The position numbers and the translations under genes were made by a program. From Mycolicibacterium sp. TY81 (GTDB lineage: Bacteria; Actinomycetota; Actinomycetes; Mycobacteriales; Mycobacteriaceae): DNA of 64,000 nt. The stretch is taken from the NCBI RefSeq assembly GCF_018326285.1, contig NZ_AP023362.1, positions 3,224,001 through 3,288,000 of the forward strand, given 5' to 3'. Under the pieces are notes generated by a model. The model was not told where the DNA came from. It saw nothing but the letters and a program-made list of their open reading frames with translations, and made no database searches. The first letter of the stretch is position 1. Every line of letters begins with the position of its first letter. This document shows positions 6,955-15,861 of this stretch, piece by piece.

Positions 6955-9387
6955 TCAGACTGCCGTCGTGCCACCGATCGACACGTAGGGCGCCGTCCGG
7001 AGGGTGTACCCGCTCTGCCGCTCAGCGATCTGCTGGGCGCGCTGCGCCTCGGTGACGTAGACCGTGGTCTTCGGCAGCACGGTCTTCAGCTGGTCGAGCG
7101 TGACGACCTGCGCCGAAAGCGTCGGCTGGACCGTGGCATTCGGATCCAGGCCCTGCCAGCGCGCGAAGATCGTGCCCTGGTTCAGGCCGCCGGTGGACAC
7201 CCAGTTCGCCACGCCCGGATCGGTTTTGGCAACGACGAGGGTGTACGACCCATCCGGGTTGGCGATGGCCTGCGCGTTGTTGAGGCTCGTCGGGTCGCCC
7301 GTCGTGTAATCCGGAGAGATGGTCCAGGCGTTGGTCACCGGCACGTTGAAATACTTGGCGGTGCCCGGCGTCAGCGTGATGACGAGCGCCTCGTTGTCGG
7401 CCAGGTTGAAGTGCCCGATGCTCTGTTTCTGCGTGGACAACGTCTGAGAGCCCGCGTTGGTCGGCTGCGGCAGCGTGTTGACCGGATGCTGACCCGCCAG
7501 CGGCAGCCAGGCGTCCGACGTGACGTTGACGGCCTGCATCACGACGCCGTTGGCGATGTTGGTGATCGCCGCCGACGGCAATGTCGTATTGGTACCGGAG
7601 GTCTGCTCGATGGTCAGGCTGAGGCCCTGGTTGGTGTTCCAATCGGTGACGGTGTTGCGCACGAAGATCTGGCCGGCATTGGTCCCCGCGGGGCCGTCGC
7701 CCAGGAACAGGTAGTTGGTGGTGCCGGCCAGTGCCGGGTCGCGGCCCGCGACGATGGTGAACGTGCCGTCAGGATTGACCTGCAGTTGGTCGCCGGTGAT
7801 GATCGCCGATGACTGGCCCGTGGCACCGATCTGCGCCGTGATGTTGACGTCGGGCGGCATCTGGCCGTTGATCTTGCCGTGGATGACGTAGCTCTTGCCA
7901 TCGCTGATGAACGCCATGCGGTACAAGGTGTCCGGGTTGTCGTAGAGCACCTGGTTGCCCGGCGAGGTCACGCCACCGATGGTGTGCGGTGGCGTGGCGA
8001 TCCAGTTGAACGACGGATTGCCCGCGGCGTTGTCCGCGATGTTGATCGCGGCCATTGCCGAATACATGGCGTACTGCCGCACCGCCGCATCGAGCATCGC
8101 CATGTTCTGGGCGTCGACGCCGCCAGGCACATCGGAGAACGTCACGGCTTGGGTGTTGATCCACTTCTGCTTCAGGGCGGCGATCGCACCATCCATCGCG
8201 CCGGAGTTCAGGAGCGCGAGTGCCCTTTGCTCGGTGCTGATTTCGGTCGCGGTCGCCAGCGGGCTGGTCTGCGCCACCGTGCTGACGGTGATCACCTTGG
8301 TGGTGGTGTGCGGTCCGGGTGACATCACGTTGAGACCCAGCGGGTCACCTTTGAGATCGCTTGCGGTCACGGTGAAGCTGTCCGTCCCGCCGTGCACCAA
8401 CGCCTCCGGATTCGGCACGTACTTGAACGAGCCATCCGCGAACAAGGTCACGGTCCCGTCGGCCGGACCCGTCGACACGCGGAGTTTCACGTTGTCGCCG
8501 TTGGGATCCGACGTGGTGATCTGGCCGAGGATGGCACCGTTCATCTGCAGCGTATGCGCCGAGTCGTAGCTGATGGTCGGCGGCTTGCTGCGGAACAAGG
8601 AGTCCAGCTCGCGACGGACCAATGACAGGAACCCTTCCAGCGAGCCGGGCCGCGCGGGTGCGGTCGGCGAATGGCCGGCGAACGGTGCCAGCAGGTTCGA
8701 GACGGCCGTCGTGATGCCGGACACCGCGGCCGTGAGGAAATGCGCCGGCGCGGTGGCCGCCGTGGATACGACCGGCCGGGTGGTGGTGGCCGTCGGCGCG
8801 GCCGCCGACAGCGTCGAGAGGTTCGCGGCGCGTGGGGCGACGACCTCGGGCGCTGCCGCGGTCGCGGAAACTACGGCACTCGGTGACCCACTCTTGGCCG
8901 TCGCTGAGGTCGAGGGCACCGAGCCGGCCGCCGCCGGCGTCGATGCGGGAGTGTTCGATGAGATCGACTGTTGCGCGCCAGGAGTTTTCGGCTTCGGCTG
9001 TGGCTTGGGTGACTTGTTCTTGCTCCGCGGAGCACTTCCGGTCTTCGTGTCATCAGCGGCTGCCGGGGCGGTGTCGCTCTCGGCCGGCGTGGCGGAGGTG
9101 CCGCCCGTCTGACCAGAGGCGGTGGACGAACCCGCAGTGTCCGATGTTTTTGAGCCGTTCTTCAGGCCTTTACGCGCTTTACGGCTGGAACCGGCCGAAG
9201 CCTTGTCGCCGGAGGTGGCGGCTTTCGGCGCCGCCGAATCCGACGCCGAGCTGGTGCCGGTCTTGCTTCCCGACCCCGTGGAACCGTCGTCGGCCCAGGC
9301 CACCCCGTGCCCGGTGAGGACCGCGGTCCCGACGCCGAGCGCAACTGCTAGTCCTCCGACACGACCAATGCTCGTTGCGGCACTCAT
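6955..9387 (-). CDS. Secreted mosaic protein: low-complexity region, Ig/cadherin-like repeat, DUF1214-like C-terminus
   Basis: An exported protein of 810 aa. The ATG at 9387 follows a GGAGAGGAG ribosome site; 32 codons upstream in frame are discarded. A signal peptide ends near AWADD (residue 32). Residues about 33-270 are low complexity (Ser, Thr, Ala, Lys, Pro). Residues about 300-400 form a VCBS/cadherin-like module (GQITTSDPNGDN, GTVTLFADGSFKYVPNP). The last 400 residues contain YDNPDTLYRM and DPGVANWVSTGG...GTIFARW, which match the pattern I associate with DUF1254/DUF1214 proteins. A surface role is likely; enzymatic activity is unknown. Transcribed alone. Confidence 0.75.
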   Translation of the reverse strand: MSAATSIGRVGGLAVALGVGTAVLTGHGVAWADDGSTGSGSKTGTSSASDSAAPKAATSGDKASAGSSRKARKGLKNGSKTSDTAGSSTASGQTGGTSATPAESDTAPAAADDTKTGSAPRSKNKSPKPQPKPKTPGAQQSISSNTPASTPAAAGSVPSTSATAKSGSPSAVVSATAAAPEVVAPRAANLSTLSAAAPTATTTRPVVSTAATAPAHFLTAAVSGITTAVSNLLAPFAGHSPTAPARPGSLEGFLSLVRRELDSLFRSKPPTISYDSAHTLQMNGAILGQITTSDPNGDNVKLRVSTGPADGTVTLFADGSFKYVPNPEALVHGGTDSFTVTASDLKGDPLGLNVMSPGPHTTTKVITVSTVAQTSPLATATEISTEQRALALLNSGAMDGAIAALKQKWINTQAVTFSDVPGGVDAQNMAMLDAAVRQYAMYSAMAAINIADNAAGNPSFNWIATPPHTIGGVTSPGNQVLYDNPDTLYRMAFISDGKSYVIHGKINGQMPPDVNITAQIGATGQSSAIITGDQLQVNPDGTFTIVAGRDPALAGTTNYLFLGDGPAGTNAGQIFVRNTVTDWNTNQGLSLTIEQTSGTNTTLPSAAITNIANGVVMQAVNVTSDAWLPLAGQHPVNTLPQPTNAGSQTLSTQKQSIGHFNLADNEALVITLTPGTAKYFNVPVTNAWTISPDYTTGDPTSLNNAQAIANPDGSYTLVVAKTDPGVANWVSTGGLNQGTIFARWQGLDPNATVQPTLSAQVVTLDQLKTVLPKTTVYVTEAQRAQQIAERQSGYTLRTAPYVSIGGTTAV

Positions 9388-9571
9388 CGCACTCCTCTCC
9401 ATTGAGGTTCCGGTTGGGCGGAATCCGTTGATATGTATCGAGAAAGCGGGTCGCGACATTCTCGTCGGCCACCAGCCCATCACATGCGACCACGCCGAGC
9501 CGCACCACCGCAGCTACGGTTCCAATGAGCGGAACTACCCACTGCGCCAGCAACATTCGCGCACCGGACGA

Positions 9572-10327
9572 TCAACGCACGGCTCGCAGTCGACGCACTC
9601 CGGCCTGTCGGCCCGAATACGCTCGCCAGACGCGCGCGGCAGTCGTCTGAACCAGCGCCACCAGCCGATGGTCAGATGCCATCCGGCCGGCCGCTCCACT
9701 TATCGATACCGCAGCGCAAATCTCGGCTCCGCGCCCGATCGGAGCGGCCAAACACGCTATCCCGGCGAATGTTTCGTCCCGGTCTTCCGCGAAGCCCCGA
9801 GCCCGCACCAGTGCCAGCTCCTCACGCAGCGCACCCGATGTCGCCGCCTCGACCGCAGCCAGCCGGCCGGCCGGTACGTGCGCGAGCATCGCCCGCCCCA
9901 TGGCCGAGGACTGCGCCGGATGGCGACGGCCCGCCGCCGGCGTAGCCGTGACCGCAGCCCGGTCACCGACGACCCCCAGATGCACGACATCGAGACCATC
10001 GAGGATGGCCAGGTTCACGGTGTGACCGGTGGCCTGATGCAGGTCCCAGAGAAACGGCATGGCTGCGCGGTGCAGCCGATCCTGATGTATCGCAAGGTAA
10101 CCCAATTCGGCCAGCCGAAATCCGAGTTCGTAATCGCGTCCATTCCGCCGGAGCCAGCCGAGCTCGACCAGATGCTCGAGGATGCGGTGGACGGACGTTC
10201 TGGGTAGGCCCGTGCGCCGGACGATCTGGGTGAAGGTCTGCCGGCCAGGCCCGTCGAACGTGCCGAGCACCAGGGATGCCCGCTCGAGAACTGCACTGGG
10301 CGGGCAGCTTTCGACCTCGACGCTCAT
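9572..10327 (-). CDS. IclR-family transcriptional regulator
   Basis: A 251-aa protein: an N-terminal winged helix (RASLVLGTF, TFTQIVRRTGLPRTSVHRILEHL) followed by the IclR effector-binding domain (GHTVNLAILDGLDVVHLG, SSAMGRAMLA, and FAGIACLAAPI). The ATG at 10327 follows AGGAGC; the upstream in-frame extension runs through the promoter region and is rejected. It is transcribed divergently from another IclR-like gene, with 139 bases of shared regulatory DNA. The ligand is unknown. Confidence 0.88.
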   Translation of the reverse strand: MSVEVESCPPSAVLERASLVLGTFDGPGRQTFTQIVRRTGLPRTSVHRILEHLVELGWLRRNGRDYELGFRLAELGYLAIHQDRLHRAAMPFLWDLHQATGHTVNLAILDGLDVVHLGVVGDRAAVTATPAAGRRHPAQSSAMGRAMLAHVPAGRLAAVEAATSGALREELALVRARGFAEDRDETFAGIACLAAPIGRGAEICAAVSISGAAGRMASDHRLVALVQTTAARVWRAYSGRQAGVRRLRAVR

Positions 10328-10356
10328 GCTTGTTGCTCCTGATTTTTGCGATGTCC

Positions 10357-10439
10357 TGATGTCAAGTGATGTCAGCCTGAACCAGACGACGGCATATCGC
10401 CAGAGAAATTGATAAAGTGACGAATATGCGCCATTTCTC
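10357..10439. promoter_or_regulatory. Operator-like repeats between divergent IclR genes
   Basis: Two direct repeats TGATGTCA (10357-10364 and 10367-10374) are spaced exactly 10 bases, one helical turn, and a third partial GATGTC occurs at 10350-10355. Further on an inverted repeat GAGAAAT / ATTTCTC (10403-10409 and 10433-10439) flanks a -10-like TAAAGT at 10414-10419. These are candidate sites for one or both regulators. A 14-codon ORF (10426-10470) starts about 7 bases after that box and overlaps the GTG of the plus-strand regulator. Confidence 0.45.
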
Positions 10440-10466
10440 GCCAGCTGGCTCCGTCCAGGACCACGT

Positions 10467-11363
10467 GTGACGGCCGCGGACGCGCCTGCACGCGTCGATT
10501 CACCACCGACCGACCGCGTCGTGGCGGTATTGGAGTTCATCGCCACCGAAGCGGAGCCGGTATCGGTGGCCGCCATGGCATCTCGCCTCGAACTGAGCCG
10601 GTCGACGGTGACGTCGATTCTGGCGGCACTTTCGAAGGCGGGCTGGGTGTCGCGGCAGCCCGACCGCCGCTACCGGCTGGGCCCCGGTCTGCTGCGGCTC
10701 GCCGGTGCGGTGCAGTCGCAGCTGACCCCCTCGGAGGCCTTCTCCCATGTGCTGGCCGAGCTCGCCGACCGGGTCGGGTGCGCCGTCTCCTTGGCGCTCG
10801 TCGACCAGACCGAAATGACCATGGTCGGTGTCGCCGCCGGGCCGGGCCAGGTGCCCGCCGGCGTCGACACCGGGGCGCGCCTGCCGATGACCGCGCCGTT
10901 GGGTGTGTCGGTCATGGCCTATCGCAACAAGCAGTCACAACACGACTGGATAGATACGGCGCCGGCGGCCCACCGTCCGGTACTGCAGGCGTTGCTACGC
11001 CAGGTCCGCCGTAGCGGAGTGGCCGTGTTCGGCGCCGACGGTGCCGCACTCGAGATCCTCGAGGTCGTGGGCGAGGTCGTCGGATTGCTGGCCGAGCACC
11101 CCCGCAGCGGCGCCCTCAGGCAGCGGTTGTTCCAGTTCCTGAGCAGATTGAGCGCCCGGCCCTACACCACCGAGGAACTGGCTGCCGATGCCGCACTGTC
11201 GATCAGTTACCTGTCCGCTCCGGTGTTCGATCGAGGCGGCAATGCCGTCTACGAATTGCAGATCGGCTGCCTGAGATCACAGGTGAGCCGCGCCGAGCGT
11301 GACGAATACGTCCGTGAAATACGCTCGACCGCAGCTACTTTGACCGAACTCACCGGCACCTGA
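10467..11363 (+). CDS. IclR-like transcriptional regulator
   Basis: A 298-aa protein with an N-terminal winged helix (DRVVAVLEFIA, ASRLELSRSTVTSILAALSKAGWV, residues about 17-58) and a C-terminal region laid out like the IclR ligand-binding domain but more divergent (CAVSLALVDQTEMTMVG, RLPMTAPLGVSVMA). The start is a GTG at 10467. It converges on the P450 gene with only 6 bases between stops. It may control its divergent neighbour or the P450; no direct evidence. Confidence 0.82.
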   Translation: MTAADAPARVDSPPTDRVVAVLEFIATEAEPVSVAAMASRLELSRSTVTSILAALSKAGWVSRQPDRRYRLGPGLLRLAGAVQSQLTPSEAFSHVLAELADRVGCAVSLALVDQTEMTMVGVAAGPGQVPAGVDTGARLPMTAPLGVSVMAYRNKQSQHDWIDTAPAAHRPVLQALLRQVRRSGVAVFGADGAALEILEVVGEVVGLLAEHPRSGALRQRLFQFLSRLSARPYTTEELAADAALSISYLSAPVFDRGGNAVYELQIGCLRSQVSRAERDEYVREIRSTAATLTELTGT

Positions 11364-11369
11364 CGGAGA

Positions 11370-12557
11370 TCACTGCGGATCGAAGACGACCTGCAGGTGG
11401 TCGGGGCCGCGCAACTCGGTTCCGAGTCGTCCGGCGATCCGGACACTGGACGGATCGGCGAGCCGTAGGCCGGGCAGTCGGTTCAGCAGCACCTTCACCG
11501 CGATCTCCATCTGCGTGGTGGCCAGCGCCTGGCCGAGGCACACGTGCGGCCCGGTGCCGAAGCTCAGCTGTGCGGTCGCATGCCGGCTGGTGTCGAAGAC
11601 GTCGGGGTTTGTGTACACGGCGGGGTCCCGGTTGGCTGCCGCGATGGCCAACAGCAGCCACGTGCCCGCGGGAATGTCGATGCCGTGCCAGGTCACGTCA
11701 GTGGCCGCGAAGCGCGGAATGATCGACGGCCCGGGTTCCCAGCGCAATCCTTCCTGCACCGCCCACCGGGCCTCGTCCGGATCTCTCCTGACCCGATCGA
11801 GCTGGTCTTGGTGAGTGAGCAACGCCCACAACGTATTTCCGAGACTCAGGTAGGTCGTGTCCACCCCCGCCGGAAACAGGAGCCGGACGAACGAATAGAT
11901 CTCCTCGTCGGTCAGCCGGACGCCGTCGACCTCGGTGGTGACGAGCTTGGACAACAGATCGTCGGACGGGTTCTGCCGTTTGTCCTCGACCAGCGGCCGG
12001 AGGTAGTCCGTGAACGACTCCCGGGCTCGCATCGCGGCGTCGGGATCCGTCGGGTAGAAGAACAAGTCGTGGGCCCACTTGGCGAACAGGGCATAGTCGT
12101 CCACCGGGAGACCCAACAGCTCGTTGGTGATCCGGAACGGGTACTGCTGGGTGAATTCCGTGACCAGGTCGGCCCGGCCCCTGGCGGCGAACTGGTCGAC
12201 GAGGTCCTGCGCGATCGGTTCGAGCAGTTCGGCACTGTACGTCTTGATGAGTGCTCGACGGAATGCCGGCGAGACGAGGGCGCGGTTGGTGCGGTGCTCT
12301 TGACCGGCCATGCATTGCAGCGTCTTGCCCATGGCGGGGGCGGTCGTCATGCCGTACATCGCCGCGGCCGGGAACGTCTCCTCGTCCTTGAACAGGTCGG
12401 TGACCAACTCGTCGCTGAGAATGATCAGCGCGGGCATGCCGTGGAAACGCGCCTCGGCGTACGGCGCGCGGGCCCGTAGGTCGCGCAATACACCGTGCAG
12501 GTCGGACAGTTCCTCAGCACCGAAATCCACGAACTCGCCGCTCACAACCGCTGTCAC
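11370..12557 (-). CDS. Cytochrome P450 monooxygenase
   Basis: A soluble bacterial P450 of 395 aa. The heme motif is FGTGPHVCLG with the thiolate Cys340; the I-helix oxygen-binding motif is AGVDTT (230-235); the K-helix ExxR is Glu269-Arg272. The start is a GTG at 12557 behind a strong AAGGAGG. No ferredoxin or reductase gene is adjacent, so electrons must come from elsewhere. The substrate is unknown. It is convergent with the IclR-like gene and separated by about 130 bases from the MoxR operon. Confidence 0.93.
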   Translation of the reverse strand: MTAVVSGEFVDFGAEELSDLHGVLRDLRARAPYAEARFHGMPALIILSDELVTDLFKDEETFPAAAMYGMTTAPAMGKTLQCMAGQEHRTNRALVSPAFRRALIKTYSAELLEPIAQDLVDQFAARGRADLVTEFTQQYPFRITNELLGLPVDDYALFAKWAHDLFFYPTDPDAAMRARESFTDYLRPLVEDKRQNPSDDLLSKLVTTEVDGVRLTDEEIYSFVRLLFPAGVDTTYLSLGNTLWALLTHQDQLDRVRRDPDEARWAVQEGLRWEPGPSIIPRFAATDVTWHGIDIPAGTWLLLAIAAANRDPAVYTNPDVFDTSRHATAQLSFGTGPHVCLGQALATTQMEIAVKVLLNRLPGLRLADPSSVRIAGRLGTELRGPDHLQVVFDPQ

Positions 12558-12688
12558 CGTGATCCTCCTTCATGAGCCTGTCGGAAACGGCTCTCGACCA
12601 GGAGAATGCTCGGCGGATCATTCGGGCGCACTACGGGTTTCGGTCACCGGAACTTTGGTTTCGGGAAATTCCGCTGATCGGAACTCCT

Positions 12689-13156
12689 CTAGCGGTTCGA
12701 CTCGGTGTGCGGTGCCAACGCCAGCCAATAGAGCACGACCACCGCCGGCGGCGCCAGCAGCGGCAGCCACGGTAGGCCCAGATCCACCGCGCCGGCGACC
12801 ACACCGACGAGCGTGAACCCAAGCATGGCAAGCAATGTCGGCCTGGTCAGGGTGACCACCCCGGCGCCCGCCGCATGCCGCATCAGCAGGTACGCGGCCG
12901 CGGACAGTCCCGACAGCGCCGCGACCAGTGCCTGCGAGTCGGACAGAGCCAGCACCACCACCGTGAGCAGCACCGCCCCCGTCGCCGCAGCCCGGAACGC
13001 CAGCCCGGCCACCACTGCCGCCAGTGCCGACGCGGCAACAATCACGGCCGTGCCGTGGGCCCCCACACCGGCCACCGCGACCATGAGGACGCCGAAGCCA
13101 GCCGAAAGTGCCTGGGCACCAGGCTGACCCAACCGGGTTGCCGCGTCGGCCGTCAT
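12689..13156 (-). CDS. Small polytopic membrane protein of the MoxR/DUF58 operon
   Basis: A protein of 155 aa, almost entirely hydrophobic and alanine-rich with about five or six membrane segments. I do not recognise a named family. It starts 4 bases after the DUF58 gene stop and is the last gene of the five-gene minus-strand operon. M. tuberculosis has comparable moxR2-type clusters (Rv3689-Rv3695 region, by memory) with small membrane proteins. Confidence 0.7.
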   Translation of the reverse strand: MTADAATRLGQPGAQALSAGFGVLMVAVAGVGAHGTAVIVAASALAAVVAGLAFRAAATGAVLLTVVVLALSDSQALVAALSGLSAAAYLLMRHAAGAGVVTLTRPTLLAMLGFTLVGVVAGAVDLGLPWLPLLAPPAVVVLYWLALAPHTESNR

Positions 13157-13160
13157 CGCG

Positions 13161-14417
13161 TCACCGCCTCGCGGCCCGCCGGCGTGCCGGCATCAACCGC
13201 AGCGCCTGATCCAGAGTGACAGTCGACGGCCACGGCACGACGTCGACGCCGACGATCCCCATGTCGCGGTACATCGCGTGGCGCTGCAGCGCCCACATGC
13301 GGGCCAGCGTCGGATCCCGCTCGCCGTCGAACGGAGGCCCTTCCAGTACGTCGACCGCCACCACGGTGTGCCGGCGGTTCCGCAACTCGGTGAGTGCCAA
13401 CGCGAATGCGGTGTCGAGCAACGTCGAGAAGGCGAACACGATCGCGCCCGGCGGGACGGCCGCGCGCGGCGCCAATGTGCCTGTCGTGGTTTCGTATTCC
13501 CGCCCGACGGCCATCGCGGCGTCGAGCACGCGGTAGAACTGCCTCTGACCGATGTCGGCGCCGATCCACCGCGGCCGCGCGCTACCGAGCGCGACGATGC
13601 CGGCGCGGTCACCATTCCGCAGCGCGCTCTGCACCACCTGCGCGGCGCCGAGCACGACCCGCTCCATCGCGGCAGAGGCCGGGCCGAGAGGCTGCATGCT
13701 CGTGTCGATGAGCACGACCACGTCCGCGGCGCGGTGGGTCAACCGTTCGGTGACATGAAGCCGGCCCCGGCGGGCGCTCACCGGCCAGTTGATGGTGCGC
13801 AACTGGTCGCCGGGAAGATAGGCACGGACGTCCGCATACTCGACGCCCGGTCCGACGTGCCGGGTGAGATGCGTGCCGAGCCTGTCAGGTAGTTCGATAC
13901 GCGGTATGGGTGTCGATTGGGGCGGGGCAACGGGAAAGACGAAGACTTCGGCGGTTTCGACAGTGCCCGTCCCGGCCAGCAGTCCCCCGCCCGCCACCGC
14001 GTCGACGACGGCCCGGATCGGATAGCGTCCCCAGCGCTCGGCCCGCACCGCGACGGTCTGCAGCGGTGCGGCACTGCCCTCGAGAACCTCGATGTCCATG
14101 CCTGATTCGACCGACACCGTCACCTCGGCCGCGATGGTCGGCGCGTCCGTCGTCACCCACACCGTCAGCCGCGTCTCGTCGTCCTCGAAACAGCGGGTCA
14201 GCCCCGGCCGCCCCTGCACGTACACCTTGGCAGACGGGCGCTGCCAACTGATCGAGCACAACACACCGAGCAGCGGCGCCGCGAAGGCGACGAGCTGCCA
14301 CCGCGGACCCAGCACGGCGGCGGCGAGGGCCACGCCGGCACAGGTGGCGATGGCCTTCGTGAGCGATGAGGCACGCCAGCGTAATTCGACTTCACGGGGC
14401 TCGGTCATATGCGTCAC
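13161..14417 (-). CDS. DUF58 domain protein
   Basis: A 418-aa protein: two N-terminal membrane segments (about residues 21-37 and 41-57), then a beta-rich stretch and the DUF58/VWA-like domain with GDQLRTINWPVSARRGRLHV and a following VVVLIDTSMQ that looks like a MIDAS-type metal site (DxS). DUF58 proteins pair with MoxR ATPases as metal-dependent adaptors. The GTG at 14417 overlaps the moxR TGA (GTGA); an ATG three codons downstream (14408) is an alternative start. Confidence 0.85.
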   Translation of the reverse strand: MTHMTEPREVELRWRASSLTKAIATCAGVALAAAVLGPRWQLVAFAAPLLGVLCSISWQRPSAKVYVQGRPGLTRCFEDDETRLTVWVTTDAPTIAAEVTVSVESGMDIEVLEGSAAPLQTVAVRAERWGRYPIRAVVDAVAGGGLLAGTGTVETAEVFVFPVAPPQSTPIPRIELPDRLGTHLTRHVGPGVEYADVRAYLPGDQLRTINWPVSARRGRLHVTERLTHRAADVVVLIDTSMQPLGPASAAMERVVLGAAQVVQSALRNGDRAGIVALGSARPRWIGADIGQRQFYRVLDAAMAVGREYETTTGTLAPRAAVPPGAIVFAFSTLLDTAFALALTELRNRRHTVVAVDVLEGPPFDGERDPTLARMWALQRHAMYRDMGIVGVDVVPWPSTVTLDQALRLMPARRRAARR

Positions 14418-15382
14418 GACGGCCCACCACGGGTCCGCGGCACGGGCAGGCGTTGCAGTAGCTGTGCCACGATGTCGCTGCCGTGGACACTGCGGACCCA
14501 CATCTCCGGCTTGAGGCTGATCCGGTGCGAAATCACCGGAATGGCAAGTGCTTTGACGTCCTCAGGGATCACGTAGTCCCGGCCGAACAACAGCGCACGC
14601 GCACGGGCCAGTTGCACGAGATCGAGCTCGGCCCGGGGGCTGGCTCCGACGACCACCTGCGGGTGACTGCGACTGGCCGCCGCCAGTGACACCACGTAGT
14701 GCAGGACGTCGTCGTGCACCGTCACCTGCTCGACCGACTCGCGCATGGCGAGCAGATCATGGGCATCGACAATCTGTTTCACCATCGGCTCGGCGGAACC
14801 ACGTTCGAGGCGGCGGCGCAGCATCACCGTTTCGTCGGTACCCGACAGGTACTTCAGTTCGACTCGGACCGCGAACCTGTCGAGCTGTGCCTCCGGCAGT
14901 GGATAGGTGCCCTCGTACTCGATGGGGTTGTCCGTGGCAAGGACGATGAACGGTGCCGGCAACCGGTGGGTTTCGCCGTCGATGCTCACCTGGCTTTCCG
15001 CCATGGCCTCCAGCAGTGCGGCCTGCGTCTTGGGCGGCGTCCGGTTGATCTCGTCGCCCAGCAGCAGGTTGGTGAAGATCGGCCCGCGCCGGAACTCGAA
15101 CCGCCCGGACTGCATGTCGTAGATGGTCGAACCGAGCAGATCAGCGGGCAGCAGGTCCGGCGTGAACTGCACACGGGTGAAGGCCAGGCCCAGCGCTCGC
15201 GCAAAAGACTTGGCGATCAACGTCTTTCCCAGTCCCGGGAGGTCCTCGATGAGCACATGGCCACCCGCGAGCACGGCGGTCAAGATCAGGGTCAACGCGG
15301 CTCGCTTGCCCACCACAACGCGTTCGATCTCGTCGAGCACCGCCTCGGAATGGGCCGTCGTCAGCTCCGCCGGCATGGTCAT
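14414..15382 (-). CDS. MoxR-family AAA+ ATPase
   Basis: A 322-aa chaperone-like AAA+ ATPase. Walker A is DLPGLGKT (residues 47-54), Walker B LLLGDEIN (106-113), with sensor 1 in FIVLATDNP and a C-terminal lid with GASPRAELDL. MoxR proteins remodel or activate partner proteins. The ATG at 15382 overlaps the stop of the upstream membrane-protein gene (ATGA). Its stop overlaps the DUF58 start, so stoichiometric production with DUF58 is likely. Confidence 0.92.
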   Translation of the reverse strand: MTMPAELTTAHSEAVLDEIERVVVGKRAALTLILTAVLAGGHVLIEDLPGLGKTLIAKSFARALGLAFTRVQFTPDLLPADLLGSTIYDMQSGRFEFRRGPIFTNLLLGDEINRTPPKTQAALLEAMAESQVSIDGETHRLPAPFIVLATDNPIEYEGTYPLPEAQLDRFAVRVELKYLSGTDETVMLRRRLERGSAEPMVKQIVDAHDLLAMRESVEQVTVHDDVLHYVVSLAAASRSHPQVVVGASPRAELDLVQLARARALLFGRDYVIPEDVKALAIPVISHRISLKPEMWVRSVHGSDIVAQLLQRLPVPRTRGGPS

Positions 15383-15861
15383 AGCCGCTCCAATCGGTGC
15401 AGGATTTCGTCGAGCGTGGCCCGGCCCGGCCCGGGCTCGTCGCGGCTGGACCGACGGACGTCGTGCGGATCCACCCACTGCCACAACTGATCCCCGAAGA
15501 CCATCCGGCCGGTGGCTTGCATCGCGACCGGGTCCCTGGCCTGCTGTGGGCCGGTCGCCATGAAGAACTCCCGTGCCAATGTGGGCCGCAAGTGTTGATC
15601 CCAGTCGCCGCGCGTCGTCTCCGACCACTGGATCAGCGTTTCGGTGCGAACGATCCAGTCCCGCAACGACTCTTCCGCATCGTTCCCGGCCGGTTCGACG
15701 AACCGCGGTCCGCGGTCGACGAGCCGGCGCCGGACAGCCCACAGCACGAACACTGCGACAACCGCGGAGACCCACCCGACCGCTCGGCGATCTCCGAGGA
15801 CGAGCATGAGCAGTTCCGCTCCGATCACCAACGTAATCCCAACGATCACAAGCCTCTTCAT
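15379..15861 (-). CDS. Membrane-anchored protein of the MoxR operon
   Basis: 160 aa: two hydrophobic segments at the N-terminus (about residues 3-22 and 27-44), then a soluble domain with SLRDWIVRTETLIQWSETTR and a conserved-looking ARDPVAMQATGRMV. The family name is unknown to me. Both ends overlap their neighbours by 4 bases (ATGA), so it is embedded in the operon and probably functions with the MoxR complex at the membrane. Confidence 0.75.
   Translation of the reverse strand: MKRLVIVGITLVIGAELLMLVLGDRRAVGWVSAVVAVFVLWAVRRRLVDRGPRFVEPAGNDAEESLRDWIVRTETLIQWSETTRGDWDQHLRPTLAREFFMATGPQQARDPVAMQATGRMVFGDQLWQWVDPHDVRRSSRDEPGPGRATLDEILHRLERL

Noticed and set aside
12572..12775. Small plus-strand frame (67 aa) between P450 and the MoxR operon
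   Set aside because: Ends inside the antisense of the membrane-protein gene with a basic, unstructured tail; no ribosome site.
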